Program-made: the position numbers and the translations under genes | The notes under the pieces: generated by a model | What the model was told of the DNA's origin: nothing | Seen by the model: only the letters and a program-made list of their open reading frames with translations | Databases searched by the model: none | DNA from: Streptomyces sp. SN-593 | Lineage (GTDB): Bacteria; Actinomycetota; Actinomycetes; Streptomycetales; Streptomycetaceae | Reading direction: 5' to 3' | Assembly (NCBI RefSeq): GCF_016756395.1 | Contig: NZ_AP018365.1 | Location: 3,881,001-3,945,000, forward strand | Length of the DNA: 64,000 nt | Shown: positions 33,105-42,056 of the stretch, in pieces | Numbering within the stretch: position 1 is the stretch's first letter | Layout: each line of letters opens with the position of its first letter

Positions 33105-35579
33105 ATGCCATCACACAGGCTGGTCCGGGTGGGGCTCTCCGGCCTCCTCCTGGTGGGCGCGGCCACGGGCACGGTCGCGGCGGGCGCCGGTACCGCCGGG
33201 GCCTCGACCTCCGACGGCACCCTGACCGTCGAGGTGTTGCGCGACTTCCTCGGCACCGGCGTGATCAACGCGACCACCGACGTGCCGCAGCGGGGGATGA
33301 AGGTCGACGTCGCCGACGCCGGCGGGCACCACGTCACCGGGACCACGGACGCGACCGGGAAGGTCGTGGTGCCGGCCTCGGACCGGCTGACCGGCGGCCG
33401 CTACCGCGTCGACGTCACCGTCCCGGCGGCCTACAGCGGCTACCTGCGGGCGGCGCCCGCCTCGACCGCGGCGGACCACTTCGACAGCTTCACCAGCTTC
33501 GTGGACGTCTCGGACGGCAAGGACGCCTCGGTGATCACCGGGGTCTGGGACGCGGCGGACTACACGCTGCCGGACTCCCGGTACTTCGTTCCGGTCCAGA
33601 ACGGCGCGAACGGCACCGACACCCGGGCGCTGGTGTCCTTCGGCACGGACGCCCGCGGCACCTGTCCCACCGACGCGTCCTGCCCGACCACGCTGGACAC
33701 CCAGGCCGAGGTGGGCACGACGTTCGGCCTGGCGTACGACCGCTACCGCGGCCGGCTGTTCCAGAGCGCGTTCGCGCGCCGCTACGCCCCGTACGGGCCG
33801 GAGGGCGGCGGCGCGATCTACACCGTGCCCGCCGACGGCGGGGGCGCGAAGCCGTTCGCCACGGTGCCGGGCGCCGCGGTGACGCCCCACGACACCGCCG
33901 ACATGATCAAGGACCCCGCCTTCACCGAGGCGCCGGGCGAGGAGAGCATCGGCGGCCTGGCCCTGTCGGAGGACGGCTCGACGCTCTACGCGGTGAACCT
34001 CCTCACCCGCTCCCTGGTGAGCTTCGACGCGACCGGCTCCACCGCGTCGAAGCCCGAGGCCACCGTGCCGATCCCCGACCCGGGCTGCGCGGCGCCCGGC
34101 GACTGGCGGCCCTTCGCCCTCGCCGTCCACGACAACAAGCTGTACGTCGGCGGCGTCTGCGACGCGGAGAGCACGAAGCAGCGCGCGGACCTGGAGGCCG
34201 TCGTCGCCACGTACGACGGCAAGCGGTTCGCCACGGTGCTCACCCAGCCGCTCACCGCCGCGCGCGGCACCGTCTTCACCGGCATCGGCACCCCGGACCA
34301 GGCCACCCACTGGAACCCGTGGGACACCTCGCTGGCGACGTGGGACCAGCGGAAGGTGGGCAACAGCTTCATCGACCCGCAACCGGAGCTGTCCGGACTG
34401 GCGTTCGCCGGCGACGGCTCGATGGTGCTGGGCTTCCGCGACCGCTTCATGGACGTCCTCAGCGCGAAGGGACTGGACCCGCGCCCAGGGGACGACACCG
34501 CGGAGTTCGGCATGTCCGGTGGCGACATCGACATGGCCTGCGCCGACCCCGACGGCGGGTACGCCTGGGAGGGCACCGGTGACTGCCCCGACCACGCCAC
34601 GCCCGCCGGCGACGACAACGAGGCCGCCGGCGTCGTCGAGTACTTCCCCGGCGACTTCTACGCCGGCGGGCACCAGGAGACCGCGCTCGGGGCCGTGGCC
34701 CACATCCCGCGCGAACCCTCGGTCGTCAGCACCGAGTTCGACCCGACCGTCCACGTGGAGACCGCCGGCACCGGCTACTACGACCTGACGACCGGTCAGG
34801 GACCGGGCAACGACCCTGCCGCCAACGCCTACCAGTTCGTCGGCCAGGAGCAGAACGGCTTCGGCAAGGCGGGCGGCCTCGGCGACATCGCGTACGCCGC
34901 GGCCAACGCGCCGATCCAGATCGGCAACGTGGTGTGGTTCGACGGCGACCACAACGGCGTCCAGGACCCCGGTCAGCCGCTGCTCCCGGGCGCCACGGTC
35001 AGCCTGCTCGACGCGGACGGCGAGCAGGTCGCCACGACCACCACCGACGCGGACGGCGAGTACTACTTCGGCGGGGTCGGCGCCGACTACCGGTTGACGC
35101 CGGGCGCGAAGTACACCGTGCGGTTCGACGTGTGCACCGCCGACACCTCCGGCGTGCCGGGCGAACCCGGTGCGGACAGGCTGCGGTTCACCCTGCCGCT
35201 GGCCGGCGGCGACCGGGCGCACGACTCCGACGTGGTCCCGCCGACCACCGGCCGGCTGTGCGACGGCTCCGCGCCCGTCACCGCCCCGGCGGACCCGGGC
35301 GGCGTCGACCACACGATCGACGCGGGCGTCTACGTCCCGCAGAAGACACCGCCGACGTCCGCCCCGCCGACGTCCGCGTCCCCGTCCCCGTCGCCGACCT
35401 CCGCGCCGCCGAGCGGCCCTGCACCCTCGAACTCGGCCCGGAGCGGATCGGGTTCGGGCTCCCTCGCCGACACCGGCCTGTCCGGCGTCGCGGAGATCCT
35501 CGCGGTCGTCGCGCTGCTGGTCGGCACCGGCGCGGTGTTCGCCTACGTGAGCCGCAGGCGGCACGCCGGCCACCACTGA
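33105..35579 (+). CDS. Sortase-anchored surface protein with SdrD-B-like domain
   Basis: 824 residues. Signal peptide (MPSHRLVRVGLSGLLLVGAA), a first Cna-B/transthyretin-like domain (~35-130), and a beta-propeller-like central region with repeated GGLALSEDGSTLYAVN and LSGLAFAGDGSMVLGF. Then an SdrD-B-like domain (~602-740, NVVWFDGDHNGVQDPGQPLL), a Pro/Ser/Thr-rich stalk, and a cell-wall sorting signal: LADTG (~786), hydrophobic helix, RRRH tail. LAxTG motifs are used by class E sortases of Streptomyces. ATG at 33105 follows GGGAG. Likely a wall-anchored adhesive or structural protein. Confidence 0.8.
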   Translation: MPSHRLVRVGLSGLLLVGAATGTVAAGAGTAGASTSDGTLTVEVLRDFLGTGVINATTDVPQRGMKVDVADAGGHHVTGTTDATGKVVVPASDRLTGGRYRVDVTVPAAYSGYLRAAPASTAADHFDSFTSFVDVSDGKDASVITGVWDAADYTLPDSRYFVPVQNGANGTDTRALVSFGTDARGTCPTDASCPTTLDTQAEVGTTFGLAYDRYRGRLFQSAFARRYAPYGPEGGGAIYTVPADGGGAKPFATVPGAAVTPHDTADMIKDPAFTEAPGEESIGGLALSEDGSTLYAVNLLTRSLVSFDATGSTASKPEATVPIPDPGCAAPGDWRPFALAVHDNKLYVGGVCDAESTKQRADLEAVVATYDGKRFATVLTQPLTAARGTVFTGIGTPDQATHWNPWDTSLATWDQRKVGNSFIDPQPELSGLAFAGDGSMVLGFRDRFMDVLSAKGLDPRPGDDTAEFGMSGGDIDMACADPDGGYAWEGTGDCPDHATPAGDDNEAAGVVEYFPGDFYAGGHQETALGAVAHIPREPSVVSTEFDPTVHVETAGTGYYDLTTGQGPGNDPAANAYQFVGQEQNGFGKAGGLGDIAYAAANAPIQIGNVVWFDGDHNGVQDPGQPLLPGATVSLLDADGEQVATTTTDADGEYYFGGVGADYRLTPGAKYTVRFDVCTADTSGVPGEPGADRLRFTLPLAGGDRAHDSDVVPPTTGRLCDGSAPVTAPADPGGVDHTIDAGVYVPQKTPPTSAPPTSASPSPSPTSAPPSGPAPSNSARSGSGSGSLADTGLSGVAEILAVVALLVGTGAVFAYVSRRRHAGHH

Positions 35580-35596
35580 TCCCCGACCACCCCGGC

Positions 35597-35622
35597 GGGG
35601 CGGTGCACCGACGCACCGCCCC
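35597..35622 (+). terminator. Terminator hairpin after the surface protein gene
   Basis: GGGGCGGTGC (35597-35606) pairs perfectly with GCACCGCCCC (35613-35622) around a six-base loop, 18 bases past the stop at 35579. It separates the surface protein gene from the glycosidase locus. Confidence 0.65.
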
Positions 35623-35838
35623 GGCATCCGGCACCCCGGCGCGGCCCCTCCGCTCTTCAGCGAGGCGGCCGCGTCGGCGCGTGCACCGCGAACAGGGCGG
35701 GCCCACCGGGCGCGTCCACGTGCGCGCGGGCCGGATAACGCGCGCAGGCCGCGCGGGCGGAGACCCGGAGACGGGCACCGCCGCGGGAAGCGGTGCGCGA
35801 CCGGGGGTGCTGGTGCACGGGGTGGCGGAACACGCGCT

Positions 35839-35852
35839 TGTATGCGCTTACA
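35839..35852. promoter_or_regulatory. LacI-type operator 1 (before GH13)
   Basis: TGTATGCGCTTACA differs by one base from the perfect palindrome TGTATGCGCATACA found twice near lacI. It ends 39 bases before the GTG of the GH13 gene, where a repressor would block transcription or early elongation. Confidence 0.75.
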
Positions 35853-35890
35853 TAGGGTCGTACAATCGCCATCCCGACGAAAGGGCTCCC

Positions 35891-37528
35891 GTGGGGTTCA
35901 ACGGACAACCGATCGGCACGGCCCCCGTGCGCGCGCACCGGCGGCCGCCGTCGTGGCTCTCCGAGGCCGTCGTCTACCAGATCTACCCGGCGACCTTCGC
36001 CGACTCCGACGGCGACGGCATCGGCGACCTGCGCGGGGTGCGGGACCACCTCGACCACCTGGACTGGCTCGGCGTGGACACGCTGTGGCTGAGCCCCTGC
36101 TTCGCCTCGCCGTTCGGGGACGGCGGGTACGACGTCAGCGACTACCTGACCGTCGCACCCCGCTACGGCAGCAACGAGGACGCCGACGCGCTCATCGAGG
36201 CGGCCCGCGCCCGCGGGATGCGGATCATGCTCGACCTCGTCCCCGGACACACCTCCCACCAGCACCCCTGGTTCCAGGCGGCCGTGCAGGACCCGGACGA
36301 CCACCGGTACATCTGGTCCGACCGCGTCGCCTCGCCGGTGCGCGGCTGGATCCCCAACCACGCGGCGCGCGGCGGCTACTACCTGGCGAACTTCTATCCG
36401 ATCCAGCCCGCCCTGAACTTCGGCTACGCCCGCCCCGACCCGGCCGAGCCGTGGCGGCAGCCGGTGGACGCGGCGGGGCCGCGGGCCAACCGCGCCGCGC
36501 TGCGGGAGATCATGGGGCACTGGTTCGACCGCGGTGTCTCCGGCTTCCGCGTCGACATGGCCGCCTCGCTGGTCAAGGACGACCCCGGGTTCGTCGAGAC
36601 CGGCCGGCTGTGGGGGGAGATGCGGGAGTGGATCGACCGGGAGCACCCCGGGCGCATCCTGCTGTCCGAGTGGGGCGACCCGAAGACCGCGGTCCCGGCC
36701 GGGTTCCACGCGGACTTCTTCCTGCACTTCACCGGCCCCGCCCTGCGCTCCCTGTGGGACAACGGCACCGGCAGCCAGGGCCCGTGGGCCGACGGGCGGC
36801 CCTGCTACTTCGACCCCGACGGCCGGGGCTCGATGAGCACCTTCCTGGAGGCCTGGCGCGAGGCCGACGCCGCGATCGACGGCACCGGCCACGTCGCCCT
36901 GCCCACCGCCAACCACGACTTCTCCCGGCTGGCCTGCGGTCCCCGCACCCGCGACATGGTCGCGCCCGCCTTCGCCTTCCTGCTCACCTGGCCCTCGGTG
37001 CCGGTCGTCTACTACGGCGACGAGATCGGCATGCGGTACGTCCCCGGGGTGCCGGACAAGGAGGGCAGCCAGCTCGACTCCGAGGCGCGCCAGGGCTCCC
37101 GCACCCCGATGCAGTGGGACGGCTCCGCGGGCGCCGGCTTCTCAGAAGCGGCCGAGGACCGCTTCTACCTGCCCCTCGACCCCGACGGCGACCGGCCCGA
37201 CGTGGCCGCCGCCCGGGCCGACGAGGGCTCCCTGCTGCACCACGTGCGACGGCTGATCGCGCTGCGCAGGCAGACGCCCGCGCTCGGCACCGGCGGCACC
37301 GTGCGGGTGCTGCACCAGGACTACCCCTTCGTCTACCTGCGCGGCGACCGCCACCTCGTGGTGGTCAACGGGCGCCGCGAACCCGCGACCGCGCCCTGGC
37401 CCGCCACGGGCTCCGCGCCGCGCGCGCTCGCCGCCCACGGCGTGGAGGTGACCGGCTCGGACATCCGGGCGGCGGGGTTCTCCTACGGCGTCTACGAACT
37501 CGCTCCGGACGCGGCGGTGCCCGCGTAG
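35891..37528 (+). CDS. GH13 alpha-glucosidase family enzyme
   Basis: 545 residues, cytoplasmic. VVYQIYPATFADSDGDGIGD is the usual opening of GH13 glucosidases. Catalytic residues: nucleophile Asp222 (GFRVDMAAS), acid/base Glu260 (LLSEWGDP), stabiliser Asp343 (ANHDFSRL); the RTPMQWDGS motif is also present. It should hydrolyse alpha-glucosidic bonds in short oligosaccharides. GTG at 35891 has AAAGGG upstream; the open frame continues leftward through intergenic DNA, which is not coding. The single-site LacI operator just upstream links it to the transporter-GH1 operon on the other side of lacI. Confidence 0.88.
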   Translation: MGFNGQPIGTAPVRAHRRPPSWLSEAVVYQIYPATFADSDGDGIGDLRGVRDHLDHLDWLGVDTLWLSPCFASPFGDGGYDVSDYLTVAPRYGSNEDADALIEAARARGMRIMLDLVPGHTSHQHPWFQAAVQDPDDHRYIWSDRVASPVRGWIPNHAARGGYYLANFYPIQPALNFGYARPDPAEPWRQPVDAAGPRANRAALREIMGHWFDRGVSGFRVDMAASLVKDDPGFVETGRLWGEMREWIDREHPGRILLSEWGDPKTAVPAGFHADFFLHFTGPALRSLWDNGTGSQGPWADGRPCYFDPDGRGSMSTFLEAWREADAAIDGTGHVALPTANHDFSRLACGPRTRDMVAPAFAFLLTWPSVPVVYYGDEIGMRYVPGVPDKEGSQLDSEARQGSRTPMQWDGSAGAGFSEAAEDRFYLPLDPDGDRPDVAAARADEGSLLHHVRRLIALRRQTPALGTGGTVRVLHQDYPFVYLRGDRHLVVVNGRREPATAPWPATGSAPRALAAHGVEVTGSDIRAAGFSYGVYELAPDAAVPA

Positions 37529-37747
37529 GGCCCGCGTAGGCCGGCATCCCCGGCCCGCCCGAGCGCCCCGCCGCCCGGTGTCCGTACGGTCCGAACGGGC
37601 CCGGGCCGTACGGAGGTTCGCGGCGGGCCGCAGGGGCGGCGCCTCGCACAACGGTCCACCGTCGCCCGAACGGACCTGCCGGGCGGACCTGCCGCACACA
37701 GGAGTTCACCGTCGGCCGGGCGGAAGGGCGCCCGACCCGACACCCCG

Positions 37748-37797
37748 GTCCGTCACCCCCGGCGCGGCGCCGTGTCCGTCACCCCCGGCGCGGCGCC
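37748..37797. repeat. 24-bp direct duplication across the lacI stop
   Basis: The 24 bases at 37748-37771 recur exactly at 37774-37797, starting GTCCGTCACCCCCGG. The second copy contains the lacI stop (37779-37781) and its last codons, so the first copy is a downstream tandem duplicate. Possible recent slippage. Confidence 0.85.
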
Positions 37798-38993
37798 GGC
37801 ACCGGCTCGACGCAGCCGCAACTGGCCCGCAGCACCAGGGTCACGGGGAGCACCACTGCGTGCGGTTCGCGCGCCGGTGCGCCGATACGGTCCACGAGCA
37901 GCGCGACCGCCTCCTCGCCGATCCGCCGGCTGGGCTGGCGGACGGTGGTCAGCGGCGGCTGGGCCATCGCGCCGAGCGGGATGCCGTCGAACCCGGTCAC
38001 CGCGATGTGCTCGGGCACGCGGACGCCGTGCGCGGCGAACTCCTCCAACGCCCCCACCGCCATCTGGTCGTTGGCGAGGATCAGCGCGTCGGGCAGCCCG
38101 GCGGCCGGGTCCGGCCCGCCCCCGGAAGCGGCCCCGGAAGCGGCCCCGGGAACGGCCCCGGACGCGGCTGCGGACCCGGAGGCCGCACCCGCCCGGGAAA
38201 CCGCCCCCGACGCCGCCGCGTCGATGAGCACCCGCGCCGCGTCCCGCCCGGCGGTCCGCGTGAGGTCGCCGCGCAGCGCCGGCTCCGCCGGGACCGGCAG
38301 CCCGGCGTCCCGGCACGCGTCCCGGTACCCGAGGAAACGCGCCTCGGCGTCGGGCGAGTCCGCCGGTCCGCCGACGAACGCCAGGTCGGCCAGGCCGTGT
38401 TCCTCGATCAGGTGGCGGGTCAGCTCCCGCTGCCCGTCGCGGTTGTCGACCTGGACGTTGTCGAGGTGGTCCAACTCCGGCGGCCCGGCCAGCATCACCA
38501 CCGGCATCCGGCGGGAGACCGTCTCCAGTTCCCGGGCGGCCACGGTCCGGGACATGACCGCGAAGCCGTCGACGTGGCCGGCCACGGTGGCGACCAGGCT
38601 CGTCGGGTCGTCCCGCAGCGAGGCGGCGACCAGCAGGGCGAAGCCGCGGCTGCGGGCGGCGCGCTCCATGCCGCGGATGATGTGGTCGGCGTAGAGGGTC
38701 GCGGCGTTCTCGTCGCCGTCGCCGGGCGCGTCCGTCTCGGGGTCGGCGTAGTCGGGGATGCACAGGCCGAGGATGCCGGTGGTCCGGCTGGCCAGGCCGC
38801 GGGCGCTGCCGCTGGGGACGTAGCCGAGGTCGCGGGCGGCGGCGAGCACCTTCTCCCGGGTGGGCGCCCGGACCGCGTCCGGGGAGCGGTAGACCCGGGA
38901 CACCGTGGCGATCGACACGCTCGCCCGCTCGGCCACGTCGTAGACCGTCGGCGTCCCGGTCGTGCCGGTCGCCGGTTTCCGCGCAGTGACCAC
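37779..38993 (-). CDS. LacI-family transcriptional repressor
   Basis: 404 residues. The N-terminal helix-turn-helix with hinge is clear: TVYDVAERASVSIATVSRVY, then LGYVPSGSARGLASRTT. The periplasmic-binding-protein-like effector domain follows (~75-400), interrupted at ~265-305 by an Ala/Gly/Ser/Pro low-complexity insertion before LPDALILANDQMAVGAL. GTG at 38993 follows AGGAG with six bases between. A perfect palindrome lies 42 bases upstream, indicating autoregulation. Matching sites before the GH13 and binding-protein genes make it the likely local regulator of both. The inducer is probably a sugar taken up by the system. Confidence 0.9.
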   Translation of the reverse strand: MVTARKPATGTTGTPTVYDVAERASVSIATVSRVYRSPDAVRAPTREKVLAAARDLGYVPSGSARGLASRTTGILGLCIPDYADPETDAPGDGDENAATLYADHIIRGMERAARSRGFALLVAASLRDDPTSLVATVAGHVDGFAVMSRTVAARELETVSRRMPVVMLAGPPELDHLDNVQVDNRDGQRELTRHLIEEHGLADLAFVGGPADSPDAEARFLGYRDACRDAGLPVPAEPALRGDLTRTAGRDAARVLIDAAASGAVSRAGAASGSAAASGAVPGAASGAASGGGPDPAAGLPDALILANDQMAVGALEEFAAHGVRVPEHIAVTGFDGIPLGAMAQPPLTTVRQPSRRIGEEAVALLVDRIGAPAREPHAVVLPVTLVLRASCGCVEPVPAPRRG

Positions 38994-39034
38994 CTGGTGC
39001 TCCTCTTCCCGCGAGCGCGTACCCGCCTGCTCCC

Positions 39035-39048
39035 CGTATGCGCATACA
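39035..39048. promoter_or_regulatory. LacI-type operator 2 (before lacI)
   Basis: CGTATGCGCATACA contains the perfect 12-bp palindrome GTATGCGCATAC (39036-39047). It lies about 43 bases upstream of the lacI start and fits autorepression. Confidence 0.8.
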
Positions 39049-39207
39049 CGCCGGAGCAACACCGTACCTCCCCTGATCAGGGCACGATCTCGCCGCGCGG
39101 GCCCCTGGTGATCGCGCGCAGCGCCCGGCGGGGCACCGCAGGAGGTCCGCGGAGCGCCCGCCCGGACCCCGCGGGAGGCCCGCCCGGCCCCCGCGGGACC
39201 GCCGAAG

Positions 39208-39251
39208 GACGCCCGGGGGACGCCCGGGAGACGCCCGGGGGACGCCCGGGG
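39208..39251. repeat. 11-bp tandem repeat (GACGCCCGGGG, four copies)
   Basis: Units at 39208, 39219, 39230 and 39241, the second ending in A instead of G. It lies between the two divergent operators and appears non-coding. Confidence 0.85.
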
Positions 39252-39304
39252 GACGGCGGCAGACCGTACCCGGTTCACAGGACAGGAACCTTGCGGAAAC
39301 GAAA

Positions 39305-39318
39305 TGTATGCGCATACA
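39305..39318. promoter_or_regulatory. LacI-type operator 3 (before the binding-protein gene)
   Basis: TGTATGCGCATACA is a perfect 14-bp palindrome, 73 bases upstream of the solute-binding protein ATG, probably within the promoter or early leader of the transporter operon. Confidence 0.85.
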
Positions 39319-39391
39319 GTGCGGAAAGCGCAGGCAGGAAGCCTGTGCCCTCCCTTCTCGGAGGCGCCTCAAGGGAGAGGAACGCTCCACC

Positions 39392-41044
39392 ATGACGCGT
39401 GCCAGCGGGAGGCGGCTGAGGGCCGCTGCCGCTTTCGGGGTCGCCGCCATGCTCGTCGCCACCGGGTGCTCGGTCTCCGTCAGGTCCGGCACCTCGAACG
39501 TCGGCCCCACCACCCTGCTGGTCGGGGGCGCCGACAACGGCACGCCGGCCCTCTTCCGGAACTTCAACCCGTTCTCGCCGAACAAGCGCAACCTGACGAC
39601 GTGGATGTACGAGCCGCTGGAGGTCGTCAACAACCTCGACGGCGCCGAGACGCCGTTCCTGGCCACCGGCCACACGCAGCCGGACGCCCGGACCGTGGAC
39701 TTCCACATCCGGCAGGGCGTGCGCTGGTCGGACGGCACGGCGTTCTCGGCGGCCGACGTGGCCTACACCTTCGAGCTGCTGCGCAGCCACCCGGCGCTGG
39801 ACACGGCCGGCGTGTGGCAGCACATCAGCTCGCTGTCGGTCAGCGGCGACCACGTGGTCTTCCACCTGAAGAACGCGGACGTCCCCGCGGCGAAGGTGAT
39901 CGAGCAGACGCTCATCGTGCCGGAGCACGTCTGGCGCAAGGTGAAGGACCCGGTGACGTACACCGATCCGAACCCCGTGGTCACCGGCCCGTACACGCTG
40001 GCGCGCTTCACGCCCAACCAGTACACGCTGGCCAAGAACACGGCGTACTGGCAGGCCGACAAGGTCGAGGTGCAGAAGGTCATCGTGCCGGGCTCCAGCT
40101 CCGACCTGGCCATCGCCACGCAGGGCTACGACTGGGCCTACTCCTTCTTCCCGAACGTGGACAGCACCTGGGTGAAGGCGGACGCGCAGCACAACAGCTA
40201 CTGGTTCCCGCCCGGCGGCATCGTCGGGCTGCTGCCCAACCTCACCAAGGCGCCGTTCGACGACGTGGACTTCCGCACCGGTCTGTCGCTGGCGCTGGAC
40301 CGCCAGCAGATCGCCGACAAGGCGGAGCAGGGCTACGTGAAGGCGGCCAGCCAGACCGGACTGCTGCTGCCGAACGAGAAGGCGTCGCTCAACACCTCCA
40401 TCCCGGACCAGGGGATGGTGTCCCAGGACACCTCGGCCGCGCTGGCCGCGTTCGCCAAGGCCGGCTACACCCGGCGCGGCGGCAAGCTCGTGGACCGCGC
40501 GGGCAAGCCGCTGAGCGTGGGCCTCACGGTGCCGGACGGCTGGTCGGACTGGTTGCAGGGCGCCCAGGAGATCATCCAGCAACTGCGCGCGGTCGGCATC
40601 ACCGTCCGGCTCGACAAGCCGCAGCCGGCCGCCTACCAGCAGGACCTGCAGAACGGCGACTTCGACCTGGCGCTGGGCACCGTCGGCGGTTCCGGCTCGC
40701 TCTACCAGGACTACAACAACCTGCTGAACTCCGCGTTCAAGAAGGCGGTGGGCACCTCCACCGCCTCCAACTACGAGCGCTACGGCGACGCGACGACCGA
40801 CGCGCTGCTCAACCGGTTCCGGACCACCACCGACCCGGCCGAGCAGAAGCGGCTCGCCGACCGGTTGCAGAGCGTCGTCTACGCCCAACTGCCCGAGATC
40901 TCGCTCTTCTACGGCGGGCTGTGGGGCCTGTCCAGCGACAAGAAGTTCACCGGCTGGCCCAGCCAGAAGAATCCGTACGCGTCCTTGATGACCTGGGGTT
41001 CCACCCCGCTTCTGGTGATGACGCACCTGCGGTTGGCGCAGTAG
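39392..41044 (+). CDS. ABC transporter family-5 solute-binding lipoprotein
   Basis: 550 residues. Lipoprotein signal with lipobox LVATGC, then the two-lobed family-5 (DppA/OppA/CbtA-like) structure: VDFHIRQGVRWSDGTAFSAA is the family signature, and FRTGLSLALDRQQIADKAEQ marks the second lobe. Family 5 members bind peptides, opines, nickel complexes or beta-linked oligosaccharides. Here the GH1 and GH13 genes and LacI control favour an oligosaccharide. ATG at 39392 has GGGAGAGG upstream. First gene of a seven-step coupled operon. Confidence 0.88.
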   Translation: MTRASGRRLRAAAAFGVAAMLVATGCSVSVRSGTSNVGPTTLLVGGADNGTPALFRNFNPFSPNKRNLTTWMYEPLEVVNNLDGAETPFLATGHTQPDARTVDFHIRQGVRWSDGTAFSAADVAYTFELLRSHPALDTAGVWQHISSLSVSGDHVVFHLKNADVPAAKVIEQTLIVPEHVWRKVKDPVTYTDPNPVVTGPYTLARFTPNQYTLAKNTAYWQADKVEVQKVIVPGSSSDLAIATQGYDWAYSFFPNVDSTWVKADAQHNSYWFPPGGIVGLLPNLTKAPFDDVDFRTGLSLALDRQQIADKAEQGYVKAASQTGLLLPNEKASLNTSIPDQGMVSQDTSAALAAFAKAGYTRRGGKLVDRAGKPLSVGLTVPDGWSDWLQGAQEIIQQLRAVGITVRLDKPQPAAYQQDLQNGDFDLALGTVGGSGSLYQDYNNLLNSAFKKAVGTSTASNYERYGDATTDALLNRFRTTTDPAEQKRLADRLQSVVYAQLPEISLFYGGLWGLSSDKKFTGWPSQKNPYASLMTWGSTPLLVMTHLRLAQ

Positions 41045-41075
41045 GCGACCGCGGAAGGGACGAGGAGAACCCCTC

Positions 41076-42056
41076 ATGCGCTACATCCTGCGCAAGTTCG
41101 GGCTGCTGCTGCTCACCTTGTGGGCGGCGGTCACGCTCAACTACGCGCTCCCCCGGCTGATGCCGGGCTCGCCGGCCGACGCGGCCGTCGCGAAGCTCTC
41201 GCAGAACGGCCCGGTGGCACCCTCCACCCGGGCCGCGATCGAGGCGCAGTTGGGCGTGCCCAGCGGCAGTTGGTGGCACCAGTACGTGCAGTACCTGAAC
41301 ACCGTCGTCCACCTGCGGTTCGGGGTGTCCTACACCTTCTTCCCGCAGTCGGTGTCCAGCATGGTGGGCCAGGCGCTGCCCTGGACCCTCATGCTGGTGG
41401 GCCTGGTGACGGTGCTGGCGTTCGTCGTCGGCTCGCTGATCGGGGTGGCCGCGGCCTGGCGGCGGGGCACCTGGCTGGACTCGCTGCCCACCCTGTCCGG
41501 CGCGTTCCTGGCGGCGTTCCCGTACTTCTGGACCGCGCTGCTGCTGGTCTTCTTCGCCGGCTACGTGCTCGGCTGGTTCCCGACCTCGGGGGCGTACTCG
41601 GCGGACGCGGTGCCGAACTTCTCGGCGGGGTTCGTCCGCGACTCGCTCTACCACGCGGTGCTGCCGGCGCTGACGATCCTGGTGACCTCGCTGGGCGGCT
41701 GGATCCTCGGCATGCGCAACTCGATGATCGGCACCATCGGCGAGGACTACGTGACCTTCGCCGAGGCCAACGGCCTGCGCGGGCGCACCGTCGCCCTGCG
41801 CTACGCGGCCCGCAACGCGCTGCTGCCCAACCTCACCGGCTTCGGCATGGCGCTGGGCGGCGTGGTCGGCGGCTCGCTGCTGGTCGAGCAGGTCTTCAAC
41901 TACCCCGGTGTCGGCCACCTGCTGTACAGCGCGGTGACCAACCACGACTACCCGCTGATGCAGGCGCTCTTCCTGATGATCACGGTGTGCGTGCTGGTCG
42001 CGAACTTCATCGTGGACGTCCTCTACGGCGTCCTGGACCCCCGGACCAGGCGGTGA
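41076..42056 (+). CDS. ABC transporter permease, DppB type
   Basis: 326 residues with six predicted transmembrane segments. It opens MRYILRKFGLLLLTLWAAVT and has LMPGSPADA, the cytoplasmic EAA-type loop (FAEANGLRGRTVALRYAARN) and the final PGVGHLLYSAVTNHDYPLMQ, all characteristic of the first permease of oligopeptide-type transporters. GAGGAG precedes the ATG by eight bases, 31 bases after the binding-protein stop. Its stop overlaps the GTG of the next permease gene. Confidence 0.9.
   Translation: MRYILRKFGLLLLTLWAAVTLNYALPRLMPGSPADAAVAKLSQNGPVAPSTRAAIEAQLGVPSGSWWHQYVQYLNTVVHLRFGVSYTFFPQSVSSMVGQALPWTLMLVGLVTVLAFVVGSLIGVAAAWRRGTWLDSLPTLSGAFLAAFPYFWTALLLVFFAGYVLGWFPTSGAYSADAVPNFSAGFVRDSLYHAVLPALTILVTSLGGWILGMRNSMIGTIGEDYVTFAEANGLRGRTVALRYAARNALLPNLTGFGMALGGVVGGSLLVEQVFNYPGVGHLLYSAVTNHDYPLMQALFLMITVCVLVANFIVDVLYGVLDPRTRR

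Larger units (their letters stand above)
35580..35890. other. Intergenic region upstream of the GH13 gene
   Basis: 311 bases holding the terminator of the upstream gene (35597-35622) and the LacI-type operator (35839-35852). No further gene or motif is recognised. Confidence 0.6.
38994..39391. other. Divergent intergenic region between lacI and the transporter operon
   Basis: 398 bases with two LacI operators (39035-39048 and 39305-39318) and a four-copy 11-bp array (39208-39251). Promoters for both directions are expected here. Open frames crossing the GC-rich middle are not supported as genes. Confidence 0.6.

Noticed and set aside
34934-35890. Upstream extension of the GH13 frame to 34934
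   Set aside because: It runs antisense-like through the surface protein gene, the terminator and the LacI operator. The GTG at 35891 has a proper ribosome binding site and the GH13 fold starts there.
39208-39251. LacI binding array
   Set aside because: The 11-bp GACGCCCGGGG units share nothing with the TGTATGCGCATACA operators and are probably unrelated GC-rich repeats.
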